Shown piece by piece: positions 9,004 to 18,294 of a stretch of DNA of 64,000 nt. Made by a program: the position numbers and the translations under genes. The stretch is taken from contig NZ_CP049037.1 in assembly GCF_011040495.1 (NCBI RefSeq), forward strand, positions 1,116,001 to 1,180,000, written 5' to 3'. This DNA is from Pseudohalocynthiibacter aestuariivivens (GTDB lineage: Bacteria > Pseudomonadota > Alphaproteobacteria > Rhodobacterales > Rhodobacteraceae). Each line of letters starts with the position of its first letter. Within the stretch, counting starts at the first letter, position 1. A model generated the notes under the pieces. The model did not search any database. It had not been told where the DNA came from and worked only from the letters and a program-made list of their open reading frames with translations.

Positions 9004-10182
9004 TCAACCTGCCTTCATGGTGCCAAGGCCCGGCACAAACCGTCTGGCAATCAGGATCAGGGCACCGGTGAAAACCAGCAACAGCAATGACAACGCGGCC
9101 ACCATGCCAAAGTTGATCGACTGATTGGTAAAAAACGCGATGTAATAGCTGATCATCTGGTCTTGCAGCCCGCCGACCAAGGCAGGTGTTACGTAAAACC
9201 CGACCGACAGCATGAAAACGATGATCGCGCCCGCCGCCACGCCCGGCATCGTCAGCGGCAGATACACCAGCAGAAACTGGCGCCACGGCGGTGCGCCCAG
9301 CGATGCGGCGGCCCGGATCATCATCGTCCCTTGCCGCTTCATCACGCTGTAGAGCGGCAATATCTGGAACGGCAGCAACACATGCACCATCGCCACGTAC
9401 ACCGCAAAACGGGTAAAGATCAGCTGGATCGGCTCATCCACGATCTGCAAGCCCTGAAGACCCGCGTTGATTGGCCCCTCGCGCTGCAACAAAATGAACC
9501 ACGCCGTGGTGCGCACCAGAATGGAGGTCCAGAACGGAACCAGCACCAACAGCATCGCATAGCTGGCCGCGCGATTGCTGAGCGTGGCGATGTAGTAGGC
9601 CGTTGGATAGGCCAGTACGATGCAGATCAATGTGACCCAGATGCTGATCCAGAACGTGCGTTTAAACAGGTCGATAAAAATCGCAGTGTCAGGGGCCACC
9701 GCTTCGATGCGGCCATCGGGCGCGATCTGCAAATCGACGGCCCGCAGGAGGAAACTGGCGGTAAACGGGTTGGAATTGGTCTTGATCAGTTGCCAGATTT
9801 CAGGCGTTGCCAACTCCGGTACGGCCTCGGGCAATGTCTCGGCATAGGGCTGCTCCAGCTTTCCCAGCGCGCGGCGGGTTTGCATCAGCACAGAGCGCGC
9901 GCCGTTCAACTCGAAATTCAGCCGCCGGGTCATCGCACCGAATTCGCGGCCTCTGCGGCCCTCTTCTATATCTTCGACCAACGCATCAAACGCGGCGTTG
10001 GGTGGCATGCCTTGACCATCCCAAGCATCCAGCACCATCACGGTGCGCGGCAGCGCGGCACTCACTTCGGGGTTTTTCACCGCTTTGACCATCGTATAGC
10101 CGATGGGCAGGATGAAACCCGCGACGACCAGCGCCAGCAACGGCGCGATCAGGAGCCAGGATATGCGGCTTTTCTTGGACAT
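9004..10182 (-). CDS. ABC importer permease (PotB type) with long periplasmic insertion
   Basis: An inner-membrane permease of 392 residues, about 100 longer than ordinary PotB proteins. The extra length is a hydrophilic segment at about residues 35-165, between the first helix (ISWLLIAPLLALVVAGFILP) and the core membrane domain, predicted to lie in the periplasm. The core has the usual helices and the EAA loop (AAASLGAPPWRQFLLVYLPL). It follows the solute-binding protein gene after a 66-base gap that holds a strong hairpin. The insertion may contact the binding protein or ligand; that is inference. Confidence 0.9.
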   Translation of the reverse strand: MSKKSRISWLLIAPLLALVVAGFILPIGYTMVKAVKNPEVSAALPRTVMVLDAWDGQGMPPNAAFDALVEDIEEGRRGREFGAMTRRLNFELNGARSVLMQTRRALGKLEQPYAETLPEAVPELATPEIWQLIKTNSNPFTASFLLRAVDLQIAPDGRIEAVAPDTAIFIDLFKRTFWISIWVTLICIVLAYPTAYYIATLSNRAASYAMLLVLVPFWTSILVRTTAWFILLQREGPINAGLQGLQIVDEPIQLIFTRFAVYVAMVHVLLPFQILPLYSVMKRQGTMMIRAAASLGAPPWRQFLLVYLPLTMPGVAAGAIIVFMLSVGFYVTPALVGGLQDQMISYYIAFFTNQSINFGMVAALSLLLLVFTGALILIARRFVPGLGTMKAG

Positions 10183-10206
10183 GCCTGCGCTTTCAGTTGA
10201 AGGTTT

Positions 10207-10238
10207 CTGCGCCCCGGCAGGGAGACGTCGGGGCGCAG
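10207..10238 (-). terminator. Intercistronic hairpin after the solute-binding protein gene
   Basis: The arms CTGCGCCCCG (10207-10216) and CGGGGCGCAG (10229-10238) pair perfectly over 10 bp. It lies just after the stop of the solute-binding protein gene and before the permease. There is no T-run, so it more likely protects the upstream mRNA or partly attenuates, giving more binding protein than permease, as known for other ABC importer operons. Confidence 0.5.
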
Positions 10239-10248
10239 GGGGCGGCGG

Positions 10249-11280
10249 TTATTGTGCCGCCCAGGACGTGAACTTGGCCTGCAGTTCATCGCCGTGTTCG
10301 ATCCAGAACTCGGTGCTGATGAATGTGCCCTCTTCGGAGTGGTTCAGAACCATACCGGGGTTAGCTGCCTGCAATTCAGGGTCCGCATTGACAGCGGCGT
10401 TGGCAGGCGAGATCGGCCAGACAGCGGCCTGCGCGCGCAGCGGCTCTTCGCTGGTGATCCAGTCAATCATCTTCATTGCTTCATCCATCATCGGCGAACC
10501 AGAGACGACGGTCCAATAGTCGATGGAGTAGAGCAGCGTGCCCCAGTTCAGCTGATAGTCCTTGCCTTCGCCATTGGCGCGGATGATCCGACCGGTGTAG
10601 CCGAACGCATAGTCGACCTCGCCACTGCCCACCAGTTGCAGAGGCTGTGCACCAGATTTCCACCAGACCATGTGATCCTTGATCTCATCAAGCTTGGCAA
10701 AAGCGCGCTCGACGCCCTCGTCCGTCGCCAGCACCGTGTAAACATCGGCCTTGGCCACGCCGTCGGCCATCAGGGCCGCTTCCAGTGTCATTTTGGGACC
10801 GGTTCGCATGGAACGTACGCCGGGGAACGCCTCGACATCCCAGAACTCGGCAAAGGTGGTCGGTCCTTCAGCGTGGCGTTCGCGATCAAAGAACATCGCA
10901 GCACCCCAGCCCGTACCACCGACGCCACATTCATGTGTCGCGCCCTCGATGAACTTGGCCCCATCGACCACGTCGTAATCTATCGGTGCAAAAACGCCAT
11001 CCTCGCAGCCGCGCACCAGCTCGGGCGCCTCAACCATGATGATGTCGTAGGTCACGTTGTCTGTCTCGACCATGCCATAAATCTTGGCCATCTCGCCGTT
11101 GTAGACATCATCGCTGACCGCGGTGCCGCTGGCGGCCTCGTAGCCCTCGAACAGATGTTCGCGTGCGCTGTCCTGATACCCGCCGCCAAAGCCGACGATC
11201 GTCAGATCGCGGGCCATTGACGCATGTGGCAGCGTCATCGCCATCAGCGCGGCTGCCGCCAGAGTAAGTGTCTTTTTCAT
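10249..11280 (-). CDS. Extracellular solute-binding protein of ABC importer (PotD/family 1-like)
   Basis: A periplasmic binding protein of 343 residues with a clear Sec signal peptide at residues 1 to about 23 (MKKTLTLAAAALMAMTLPHA, cleavage near SMA). The mature protein begins RDLTIVGFGGGYQDSAREHL, characteristic of the spermidine/putrescine and iron-type binding proteins. It follows the maleate-isomerase-family gene by 33 bases and precedes the two permeases. The ligand is unknown; placement among ring-opening enzymes suggests the substrate of that pathway. Confidence 0.92.
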   Translation of the reverse strand: MKKTLTLAAAALMAMTLPHASMARDLTIVGFGGGYQDSAREHLFEGYEAASGTAVSDDVYNGEMAKIYGMVETDNVTYDIIMVEAPELVRGCEDGVFAPIDYDVVDGAKFIEGATHECGVGGTGWGAAMFFDRERHAEGPTTFAEFWDVEAFPGVRSMRTGPKMTLEAALMADGVAKADVYTVLATDEGVERAFAKLDEIKDHMVWWKSGAQPLQLVGSGEVDYAFGYTGRIIRANGEGKDYQLNWGTLLYSIDYWTVVSGSPMMDEAMKMIDWITSEEPLRAQAAVWPISPANAAVNADPELQAANPGMVLNHSEEGTFISTEFWIEHGDELQAKFTSWAAQ

Positions 11281-11313
11281 TGTTCAATCCTCCATTGCTG
11301 GTCTGTTGGTGTT

Positions 11314-12123
11314 TCAGTTATCTGCTCTTTTTGTCAGGTCGGCCGACGGACCAACCCCCTCGGCTGTTAGCTTGGAAATACGTGCCCATATCCGATCATC
11401 GCCTGCTGCATGCTCTGGCAGCGCGGCTTGCAACGGCTTAGACAAAGGCAACCCGGAGAGGGCCGCCATCACCATTGCCGAACACAGGTTCGATGGCAAA
11501 AACGGCGCGGATGCGCCCGTGTTCAGCGCGGGTAGAGCCGCCAACGTATTGGCCCCTGTGCCACTGATAATCACCGCATCCACGGCGGTTACGTCAATAT
11601 GGGCAGCAGCCGCCTGAATGTCGTCTGGCGTCAACTCGTAGGCGCGGAACTCCTTGGAAATCGAATGCGTCTGGACGATTTCCATCCCCGCATCACGCCA
11701 ATAGGCCTGTGCCTTCTCGGTCAATTCCTTTGGATAGGGCGAAATCATTGCAACGCGTTTTGCCCCAAGCGCCTCGAGCACTATCGCAATAGCCAGACTG
11801 GCCGTCACCACTGGTGCTCCCACCTGCGCCGATAGCGTCCGGCACATGTTGCGATCACCAGAGCGCAACAGGCTGTAGGATGAACCGGTCATTGCGATAG
11901 ACACACCATCAAGACAGAGCGATCCAAATCCGCGCAGCGTTTCTGGATACGCCTCAAGATACAGCGCATTGCGCTCATAGAGCGTGGTATCAGGATAGAC
12001 CGGCAGACGCGCAGTATGCACTGCCGCATTATCGGGCAGCAAAACCCGCATTTCCGGCTCTACCGCCGGATTAGCCGGAGGTACGATTACGCCAAGGCGG
12101 CACATTGCATTGATGTCACCCAT
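11314..12123 (-). CDS. Asp/Glu racemase superfamily protein, maleate isomerase-like, without the catalytic cysteines
   Basis: A 269-residue protein of the maleate isomerase / arylmalonate decarboxylase / Asp-Glu racemase fold. The N-terminal CRLGVIVPPANPAVEPEMR matches the substrate-binding VPSSNTxxE-type loop of maleate isomerases. Canonical members use two cysteines; by eye the first position falls in VSIAMTGSSYSLL and the second in VDAVIISGTGANTL, so Ser/Gly and Gly/Thr replace them. The reaction may therefore differ from Cys-based cis-trans isomerisation (decarboxylation, or chemistry by other residues). The ATG at 12123 follows GGAGG by six bases and overlaps the monooxygenase stop by eight. 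It is the second gene of the leftward operon. Confidence 0.82.
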   Translation of the reverse strand: MGDINAMCRLGVIVPPANPAVEPEMRVLLPDNAAVHTARLPVYPDTTLYERNALYLEAYPETLRGFGSLCLDGVSIAMTGSSYSLLRSGDRNMCRTLSAQVGAPVVTASLAIAIVLEALGAKRVAMISPYPKELTEKAQAYWRDAGMEIVQTHSISKEFRAYELTPDDIQAAAAHIDVTAVDAVIISGTGANTLAALPALNTGASAPFLPSNLCSAMVMAALSGLPLSKPLQAALPEHAAGDDRIWARISKLTAEGVGPSADLTKRADN

Positions 12124-13309
12124 GGGACACCTCCCCCCGGATCACGGCAGCAGGGATACCATCCAGCATGTCGAACATTGCTTGCTTGGCCAGAAATGCG
12201 GCCGCTTTGTCGGGACTTTGCGACAGCGTTGCGATACGTTTCACGCGGTCCAAGCCAGTGCCGATGTTTTCATCCGTGCGCGGGATCAGGACGTCGCGCG
12301 CAACGCGCGCGCGCTCTGCGGCGGCGCGTTCCAGTGATGCGCTACTGCCGCTGCGCAATGCAGTTGTTGCGGCATGGCCCAGCGCAAAGGCATCATGTAG
12401 CCCGGCATTGAGGTTCATGCCGCCCTTGGTGTTGGTCAGGTGCAGCGCATCGCCAGCCAGAAACACCCGCGCGCCACCCGCAGACAACGCGCCCCGCCGC
12501 CGAGCGGAATAGACGTCACGCCCCGTAACATCCCTCAGAATATCTTTGATCGGCAAAAGGCTCTCCAGCCGCTCTGTGATCCACTCATCCATGACGGCTT
12601 CGGCGGCGGACACTCCGGCAGGAACACGGACCACGACACGCCAACAATCCGGCATCTCTAGCAGGCTGCACGTATCGTCGCCCGCGTGCAGATAAGATAT
12701 TCCACCCAGATCCGGAAACTGCACCCGCATATCCCGATTGGCGTAAAGCCGCAGCACCATACCGGGATAGGGTTTTTCCACGTATCCGATGCGTAATGCC
12801 TCGCGCACCGCCGAAGCGGCACCGTCGCACCCGAATGCGAAACTGGCTGCATGTTCTGACCCATCATCGCAGGTGACAGTGACGCCATCCGCATTCTGTC
12901 GTACCGTCTGCACACCCTGCCCAAATGTCAGAACGCCGCCCTCACGGACAAAAAGATCGGCCAACACCGTCGTCAGGTCGCCCTGCTCGTAGTGCAGTCG
13001 AAACGGGTTGCGCGCCACATCTTTGAGCAGGTCAAAATCGAGTTGCGCCAGCACCTCGCCATCCGGCGCGCGGTATTGGACATGATCGACCTGCACGCCC
13101 TTTGCGCGCATCGGATCCAGCACATTCAGCGTCTCCAGCAGATCAAGCGTTGAGGCGTGAAACGTCGACGCCTTTGATTGCAGGTTTACCGAACCGCGCT
13201 TCTCCAGAACCGTGACTGAATGCCCCGCACGCAGCAAAACGAGCGCGAGGGTCAGACCTACCGGCCCGGCCCCGACAACAATTGTATCCTGCGCTGCGCA
13301 GTCAGACAT
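12116..13309 (-). CDS. Class A FAD-dependent monooxygenase (aromatic hydroxylase family)
   Basis: A 397-residue single-component flavin hydroxylase of the p-hydroxybenzoate hydroxylase / 6-hydroxynicotinate 3-monooxygenase group. Visible motifs are the dinucleotide fold VVGAGPVG (residues 11-18), the DG motif FAFGCDGAASAVR and the GD motif RVFLAGDALHL near residue 280. Such enzymes insert one oxygen atom from O2 into an activated ring using NAD(P)H. Two ATGs are possible; the one at 13309 has GGAGG eight bases upstream and is preferred to 13315. It is the first gene of the seven-gene leftward operon, behind a promoter region with two copies of the cluster palindrome. The substrate is unknown. 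Confidence 0.9.
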   Translation of the reverse strand: MSDCAAQDTIVVGAGPVGLTLALVLLRAGHSVTVLEKRGSVNLQSKASTFHASTLDLLETLNVLDPMRAKGVQVDHVQYRAPDGEVLAQLDFDLLKDVARNPFRLHYEQGDLTTVLADLFVREGGVLTFGQGVQTVRQNADGVTVTCDDGSEHAASFAFGCDGAASAVREALRIGYVEKPYPGMVLRLYANRDMRVQFPDLGGISYLHAGDDTCSLLEMPDCWRVVVRVPAGVSAAEAVMDEWITERLESLLPIKDILRDVTGRDVYSARRRGALSAGGARVFLAGDALHLTNTKGGMNLNAGLHDAFALGHAATTALRSGSSASLERAAAERARVARDVLIPRTDENIGTGLDRVKRIATLSQSPDKAAAFLAKQAMFDMLDGIPAAVIRGEVSHG

Positions 13310-13352
13310 TAACATACCCTCCAGAGTGCTGAGACCCTAGCACTTGATTCAA

Positions 13353-13366
13353 AAGTGTCAACACTT
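13353..13366. promoter_or_regulatory. Cluster palindrome, perfect copy 1
   Basis: AAGTGTCAACACTT: perfect 6-bp arms AAGTGT/ACACTT with a 2-base centre. It lies 44 bases upstream of the flavin monooxygenase start, in its promoter region. The same palindrome occurs upstream of the aconitase-family gene beside the GntR/FCD regulator, so it is the probable operator of that regulator. Confidence 0.75.
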
Positions 13367-13446
13367 ATGCGAAGACGGCGAACCACCAGACAGCAGAACG
13401 TTAGGAAGTTGCCACTTCCCGCCATAAAGGCTGAAAAAATCAGCGC

Positions 13447-13460
13447 AAGTGTCAACACTG
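13447..13460. promoter_or_regulatory. Cluster palindrome, near-perfect copy 2
   Basis: AAGTGTCAACACTG: 13 of 14 bases match the perfect copy, lying 94 bases upstream of it in the same intergenic region and just before the 3' end of the isochorismatase-family gene at 13481. The spacing is about nine helical turns, compatible with binding of two dimers and looping. Confidence 0.65.
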
Positions 13461-13480
13461 ACGCGCTACCCACGCGCAAA

Positions 13481-14200
13481 TCAACCTGCATTTTCAGCGT
13501 CAGGCAGACCAGACAGATAGGTGGCCACCTCCTCTGTTGGAATCACGTCGGCATATTTGCAGTTCAGATCGAACAAGCTCATTGCGTGACTGGATTCGAA
13601 CCGGTCGAACGAGGTTTCCTCGGGGATCACTGTCTTGAAATTGTACGAATACGCATCGACCGTGGTGGCTCGTAAACATCCCGAAGACGTACAGCCTGTC
13701 ATGATCAACGTGTCCACATCCAGAAAATTCAGATGGCTCATGAAAAGCGTGCCAAAGAATGCCGACGGCTTACGCTTGCCAATCAAAATGTCCTGCGGAC
13801 GCGGTGCCAGCGGCGCCACCGTCTGGGTCGCATGTGTGCCCTCGGTCGAGGTTTTCTCGTGACCGCGGTGGCTTTTGCCGGTCTGAACGCCGCTGTCAAT
13901 CATATCTGGACGGCGCTCTGACTGGGTGTAGAAGATCGGGATGCCCTTCTCGCGCGCCAAATGCATCAGCCGCTCGATATGGGGCACTGCCTCCCAACCG
14001 ACAGGGCCACAATGGGTACGATACTGCTTGACCCCATCAGAATGGCTCTGCCCCGGTTCGTCGCCGCAGAAATTATATTGCACGTCGATTATGAATAACG
14101 CCGGGCGTTTGCCGAATCCTGCGCGCTTGCCATATCCGGCCAGCTCATAGATTTCACGGTCGTGGTCGGTCAGGAACTTGTCCCAGATACGTGTGCTCAT
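13481..14200 (-). CDS. Isochorismatase-family amidohydrolase (maleamate / N-carbamoylsarcosine amidase-like)
   Basis: A 239-residue cysteine hydrolase of the isochorismatase fold. The catalytic triad is visible as D39 (ALFIIDVQYNF), K142 (IGKRKPSAFFGT) and C175 (MTGCTSSGCLRATTVDA). The SSGCLRAT context is the one seen in N-carbamoylsarcosine amidases and maleamate amidohydrolases, which release ammonia from a half-amide or carbamoyl group. It starts 11 bases after the imidase-like gene and ends the aconitase-led operon. In context it should deamidate the half-amide formed by the amidohydrolase; the exact acid is unknown. Confidence 0.88.
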   Translation of the reverse strand: MSTRIWDKFLTDHDREIYELAGYGKRAGFGKRPALFIIDVQYNFCGDEPGQSHSDGVKQYRTHCGPVGWEAVPHIERLMHLAREKGIPIFYTQSERRPDMIDSGVQTGKSHRGHEKTSTEGTHATQTVAPLAPRPQDILIGKRKPSAFFGTLFMSHLNFLDVDTLIMTGCTSSGCLRATTVDAYSYNFKTVIPEETSFDRFESSHAMSLFDLNCKYADVIPTEEVATYLSGLPDAENAG

Positions 14201-14211
14201 GTCGGTTCCTT

Positions 14212-15570
14212 TCAGGGGTTGCGATGCAGGTAGCGGCCCGGATTCACGATCCCGTCCGCAAGCGTGCCGTTCTCGGCCAGAATCTGCCCGCGCAAAATGG
14301 TATGGGTAACGGCGCTACGAAACGTCATGCCCTCAAAGGGCGAATAGTCCGAATGCGATGGATAGTTCGCAGCATCCACATGCGTTTCGCCCTCGGGGTC
14401 AACCACCACCAGATCGGCGTCAAATCCCGGCACGATGCGACCCTTGTTCGGCACCGAATAGAGATCGGCCACGTTGGATGACGTCGCCGCCGCCAATGTT
14501 TCGATCGCAATACCTCGCTTGGACCATCCCTCGTGCAGCATCACCGGCAGGATCTGTGCGATTCCCGGAAAGCCCGCTGTTGCCTGCCAGATATCCGGCC
14601 CCTTGGTCGCGCGCTTGCGCGGCACATGATCCGAACCGATGGTCGAGATGTCACCGTTACGCACCCCCTCCCACAGCCCGTCCACATCGGCCTGAGAACG
14701 CAGCGGCGGATTGACCTTGCCCAGATTGCCGATGCCGCTGTCCTTGGTTAGCGACAGGTAGTGAATGCAAGTTTCGACGTTGATAGGCGGGCGGCCCTCA
14801 TGGCGCAGGCGCCGCACCAGATCGAGGCTTTCTACTGCTGACATATGAACGATGTTGACCGGGCATTCGGCCTTCTCCCCGAAATAGGCCACGCGAAAGA
14901 CGTTCTCGGTTTCAAGAAAGCCGGGCGATTGTTCGTCCCAGACCGGCAGATCATCGCGCCCGGCGGCCTTTAAAGGCTCCCGAAACACCGGGATCACTTC
15001 GGTGTTCTCGCAATGCACTCCGACGACACCGCCCTTGATCCGAGCGCCCGCCTGCAATGCGCGGAACAGCAGCGCATCATCCACCTCGCCAAAGCCCTTG
15101 GCCGCGCCGGCCGCGCCTTTGTACATCAAGTAGACCTTAATCGAGGTGACGCCAAACCGCTGCGATAGCGCCGCCAGTTCCTCGACATGTCGCGTCGCGG
15201 TCACGCCAAAATGCAGGCCGAAATCCATTGCCGCCTGTGCCTTGGCACTGTCGATCCATGGGCCGGTCGTGGCGTTGAAATCGTCACTGCGCCAGAAGCT
15301 GAACAGGCCGGTTACCCCGCCCAGCAGCGCAGTACGCGTTTCGGTCAACCAGTCGTTTTCCTTGTCGCCGAAACCGATATGCGTGTGTGGGTCGATCAGT
15401 CCCGGCATCACCAAACGATCCGTGCAGTCGATCACTCGGGTTGCGCGCGTTTCTTCGCCCGGCTCCAGAATGGCGGCAATCTTGCCATCGGCGACAGCGA
15501 CGGACCCGCGTCGCATACCTTCGCCCGGAAAAACGATCTCACCATTCTTCAGGATCAGATCATAGCTCAT
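14212..15570 (-). CDS. Cyclic amidohydrolase (hydantoinase / dihydropyrimidinase / imidase type)
   Basis: A 452-residue cytoplasmic metalloenzyme that opens cyclic amides, ureides or imides. All binuclear-metal ligands of the family can be read: H62 and H64 (DPHTHIGFGD), the lysine to be carboxylated K145 (TSIKVYLMYKG), H186 (GVHCENT), H242 (NIVHMSAVES) and D314 (IGSDHVPRK). The stop of the aconitase-family gene (15567) overlaps its start by four bases. Hydantoinase, dihydropyrimidinase, allantoinase and imidase activities cannot be separated by sequence alone. The neighbouring half-amidase favours a cyclic imide or hydantoin-like substrate. Confidence 0.9.
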   Translation of the reverse strand: MSYDLILKNGEIVFPGEGMRRGSVAVADGKIAAILEPGEETRATRVIDCTDRLVMPGLIDPHTHIGFGDKENDWLTETRTALLGGVTGLFSFWRSDDFNATTGPWIDSAKAQAAMDFGLHFGVTATRHVEELAALSQRFGVTSIKVYLMYKGAAGAAKGFGEVDDALLFRALQAGARIKGGVVGVHCENTEVIPVFREPLKAAGRDDLPVWDEQSPGFLETENVFRVAYFGEKAECPVNIVHMSAVESLDLVRRLRHEGRPPINVETCIHYLSLTKDSGIGNLGKVNPPLRSQADVDGLWEGVRNGDISTIGSDHVPRKRATKGPDIWQATAGFPGIAQILPVMLHEGWSKRGIAIETLAAATSSNVADLYSVPNKGRIVPGFDADLVVVDPEGETHVDAANYPSHSDYSPFEGMTFRSAVTHTILRGQILAENGTLADGIVNPGRYLHRNP

Positions 15571-18233
15571 GCTGCATCCTCCAACTTACGCAGTAGCCCC
15601 GCGAACATGCCGCCCGACAACAACAAGCTACGCTCGGCATCGCTTGCGATATCGACGCGCGCTTCAAATATCGCCACGCCTTCGGCATCGACACGCACAG
15701 GCGCACCCTCAGAGACGCCTGCCCGCAGCCCGGTGATGTTCAGCGTCTCGAACCCGGTCAATCCCAGAGTCTCGGCACCCTGCCCCACGTCAAACAGCAG
15801 CGGTACAATCCCCATGCCAATGAGGTTAGCACGGTGTATCCGTTCAAAACCTTGGGCCAGTACAGCACGGACCCCCAGAAGCTTTGGACCCTTGGCCGCC
15901 CAATCGCGGCTCGACCCCATGCCGTAATCGCGCCCGGCCAGAACGACCGCAGGCGCCCCTTCGGCCATCAGTGTTTGCGCGGCGGCGTAGATCGAAATCG
16001 GCGGCGCTTCGGATGAGAGCCGCGTCATGCCCCCCGGCGCGTCCGGTGCCAGCCGGTTGTGCAGGCGCGGATTGCCAAACGTGATACGCGCCATGAATTC
16101 GTGATTGCCCCGGCGCTGTGTGACGGCATTAAAATCCTTCGGTGCGACACCCTGCGCGATCAGGTACTGTCCAGCCACCCCATCCGGTGCAATCGCGCCA
16201 CTTGGCGTAATGTGATCCGTGGTCAGCGTGTCCCCTACCCATAGCAACGCACGCGCGCCAGAGAGGACATCCGGCATCGCCGGGTTGTCCGTGTCGAAAA
16301 ACGGCGGCTTGCACACATAGGTCGACTCTGGATCCCACGCGAAACGGCGGCCCGACGGTGCAGCGAGCCGCTGCCACAGCTCCGCCCCGTCAAAAAGCGT
16401 TGCATAGCTTTCTTGAAACCGCGCGGGTGTAAGGCTGCCTGCAACCAGCGTCGCGACTTCATCCTCGTCCGGCCAGATATCGCGCAGATATACCGGCGCG
16501 CCATCCATGCCCACGCCCAGCGGCTCTTCCTCTAACGCGATATCAATGCGCCCCGCCAACGCGTATGCGACAACCAAGGGTGGAGAGGCGAGATACGCCG
16601 CGCGGCATTGCGGGTGTATGCGTCCTTCGAAGTTGCGATTGCCCGAGAGAACGGCAGCCGCGACCAGGTCGCCCGCGTCAATTTCCTCGGCCACGCCGGG
16701 ATTCAGCGGGCCGGATTTACCTGAACAGGTGGTGCACCCATGCCCCACCACATGAAACCCCAACGCCTCCAGCGGTGCCATTAGGCCAGCACGCTCCAGA
16801 TATCCGTCCACCAGACGTGATCCGGGCGCGAGCGATGTTTTCACGCGGGGGGGAACACGCAACCCGCGCGCCACGGCATTCCGTGCAAGCAGTCCTGCCG
16901 CGATCATAACATGCGGGTTCGAGGTATTGGTGCAGGACGTGATCGCTGCCAGAACAATGCTGCCGTGACGCAGGCCATCGCTCGCGGCGTCTTGGGTGAT
17001 CTGCTCATCCGTCAGGCCAAACCCACCCGCAGCTTTTGGCGCGCGGAGTACCTTCTGAAACGCTTCTTTTGCCTGCGCTAGCGGCACACGATCCTGCGGG
17101 CGTTTTGGTCCGGCAATGCTGGGCAAAACCCGGTCCAGATCAATCTCAACCGTTTCAGAATACTCTGCCTCGGCTGTATCAGCTTGCGCATATAGTCCTG
17201 CCGCCTTGGCGTAGCTTTCGACCAGCGCCACATGATCTGGCGCGCGTCCTGACTGAGCCAGATAAGCAATGGTCTGCGCATCAATGGGAAAATAGCCGAT
17301 TGTGGCGCCATATTCTGGCGCCATATTGGCAATCGTCGCACGGTCTGGCACTGTTAGCCGTGCCGCCCCCGCGCCAAAGAACTCGACAAAATCCCCTACG
17401 ACCCCGACCTCGCGCAGCCGCTCGGTGATGGTCAATACTACGTCAGTCGTTGTCGCACCGGCTGGCAACCGTCCCGTCAGGCGCACCCCGACGACACGCG
17501 GAATGCGGACGACATGGCGCTGCCCCAGGGCAGCGGCTTCGCCGTCGATGCCGCCTACGCCCCAGGCCAACAACCCCAGCCCATTCACCATCGGCGTATG
17601 GCTATCGCAGCCCAGCACGAATTCCGGGGCGACGACAGGCCCACAGGCCGGCACCTCGGCCATATGTACGATTTCGGCGAGCCGCTCCAGATGGACCTGA
17701 TGGATTATTCCCGCTCCCGGCGGCACGACCCGGAGATTAGCAAAGGCCTGTTGCGCCCATTTGAAGAAACTGTACCGTTCTGCGTTACGCGCATATTCGG
17801 CCAATAGGTTATGTTGCGCAGCACTCTGCTCGCCCGCCCGGTCGACGATCAGCGAGTGATCGACCACCAGCGTGATCGGAACCCGCGGCTCAACCGCGTC
17901 CACTGGCGCACCCGCGGCATGAGCGGCATCGCGTGCAGCCGCCAGATCCATCAGCACAGGTAATCCACTGGAATCGGGCAAGATGAGACGCGTGACCTCC
18001 AGCGCGGCAGATACCGGCGCGCCCCGCGCAGACCAATCCGCGATTCGTGCAATATCCGCAGCGTCGGCATGACCTGCCAGCACCTGCCGGGCGACATTCT
18101 CCAGAACTACTCTCAGACAATAGGGCAAAGGCCGTGCGCGCGCCGCCAGTAGCGCATGCAGATCAACGCAACGCGCCCGCCCACCGCGCGGCAGGTCGAA
18201 TTCAAGCAGTTGTGGTACATGCAGCTTGGCCAA
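15567..18233 (-). CDS. Aconitase-family hydratase (AcnA/AcnD-like)
   Basis: An 888-residue [4Fe-4S] hydro-lyase of the AcnA family. The cluster cysteines are C434 (AITSCTNTSNP), C500 and C503 (GHGCTTCSGKSG). The swivel-domain motif GMGSSRDWAAKGP and the later GFERIHRANLIGMGIVPL are present. Family members interconvert citrate/isocitrate, 2-methylcitrate or related tricarboxylates through a cis-alkene. The start is TTG with GGAGG four bases upstream. It opens the leftward operon with the imidase and amidase, next to a methylisocitrate-lyase-like gene, so a catabolic role on a substituted maleate/aconitate is likelier than housekeeping TCA function. Confidence 0.9.
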   Translation of the reverse strand: MAKLHVPQLLEFDLPRGGRARCVDLHALLAARARPLPYCLRVVLENVARQVLAGHADAADIARIADWSARGAPVSAALEVTRLILPDSSGLPVLMDLAAARDAAHAAGAPVDAVEPRVPITLVVDHSLIVDRAGEQSAAQHNLLAEYARNAERYSFFKWAQQAFANLRVVPPGAGIIHQVHLERLAEIVHMAEVPACGPVVAPEFVLGCDSHTPMVNGLGLLAWGVGGIDGEAAALGQRHVVRIPRVVGVRLTGRLPAGATTTDVVLTITERLREVGVVGDFVEFFGAGAARLTVPDRATIANMAPEYGATIGYFPIDAQTIAYLAQSGRAPDHVALVESYAKAAGLYAQADTAEAEYSETVEIDLDRVLPSIAGPKRPQDRVPLAQAKEAFQKVLRAPKAAGGFGLTDEQITQDAASDGLRHGSIVLAAITSCTNTSNPHVMIAAGLLARNAVARGLRVPPRVKTSLAPGSRLVDGYLERAGLMAPLEALGFHVVGHGCTTCSGKSGPLNPGVAEEIDAGDLVAAAVLSGNRNFEGRIHPQCRAAYLASPPLVVAYALAGRIDIALEEEPLGVGMDGAPVYLRDIWPDEDEVATLVAGSLTPARFQESYATLFDGAELWQRLAAPSGRRFAWDPESTYVCKPPFFDTDNPAMPDVLSGARALLWVGDTLTTDHITPSGAIAPDGVAGQYLIAQGVAPKDFNAVTQRRGNHEFMARITFGNPRLHNRLAPDAPGGMTRLSSEAPPISIYAAAQTLMAEGAPAVVLAGRDYGMGSSRDWAAKGPKLLGVRAVLAQGFERIHRANLIGMGIVPLLFDVGQGAETLGLTGFETLNITGLRAGVSEGAPVRVDAEGVAIFEARVDIASDAERSLLLSGGMFAGLLRKLEDAA

Positions 18234-18294
18234 CTTTCCTCCGGATCGTCGCTTGTGGCATCACATTCGGCCCAGACATTACACCGAACTCAAA

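Noticed and set aside
9163..10200. 345-codon plus-strand open frame
   Set aside because: Antisense shadow of the PotB-type permease gene; low-complexity His/Gln/Arg translation.
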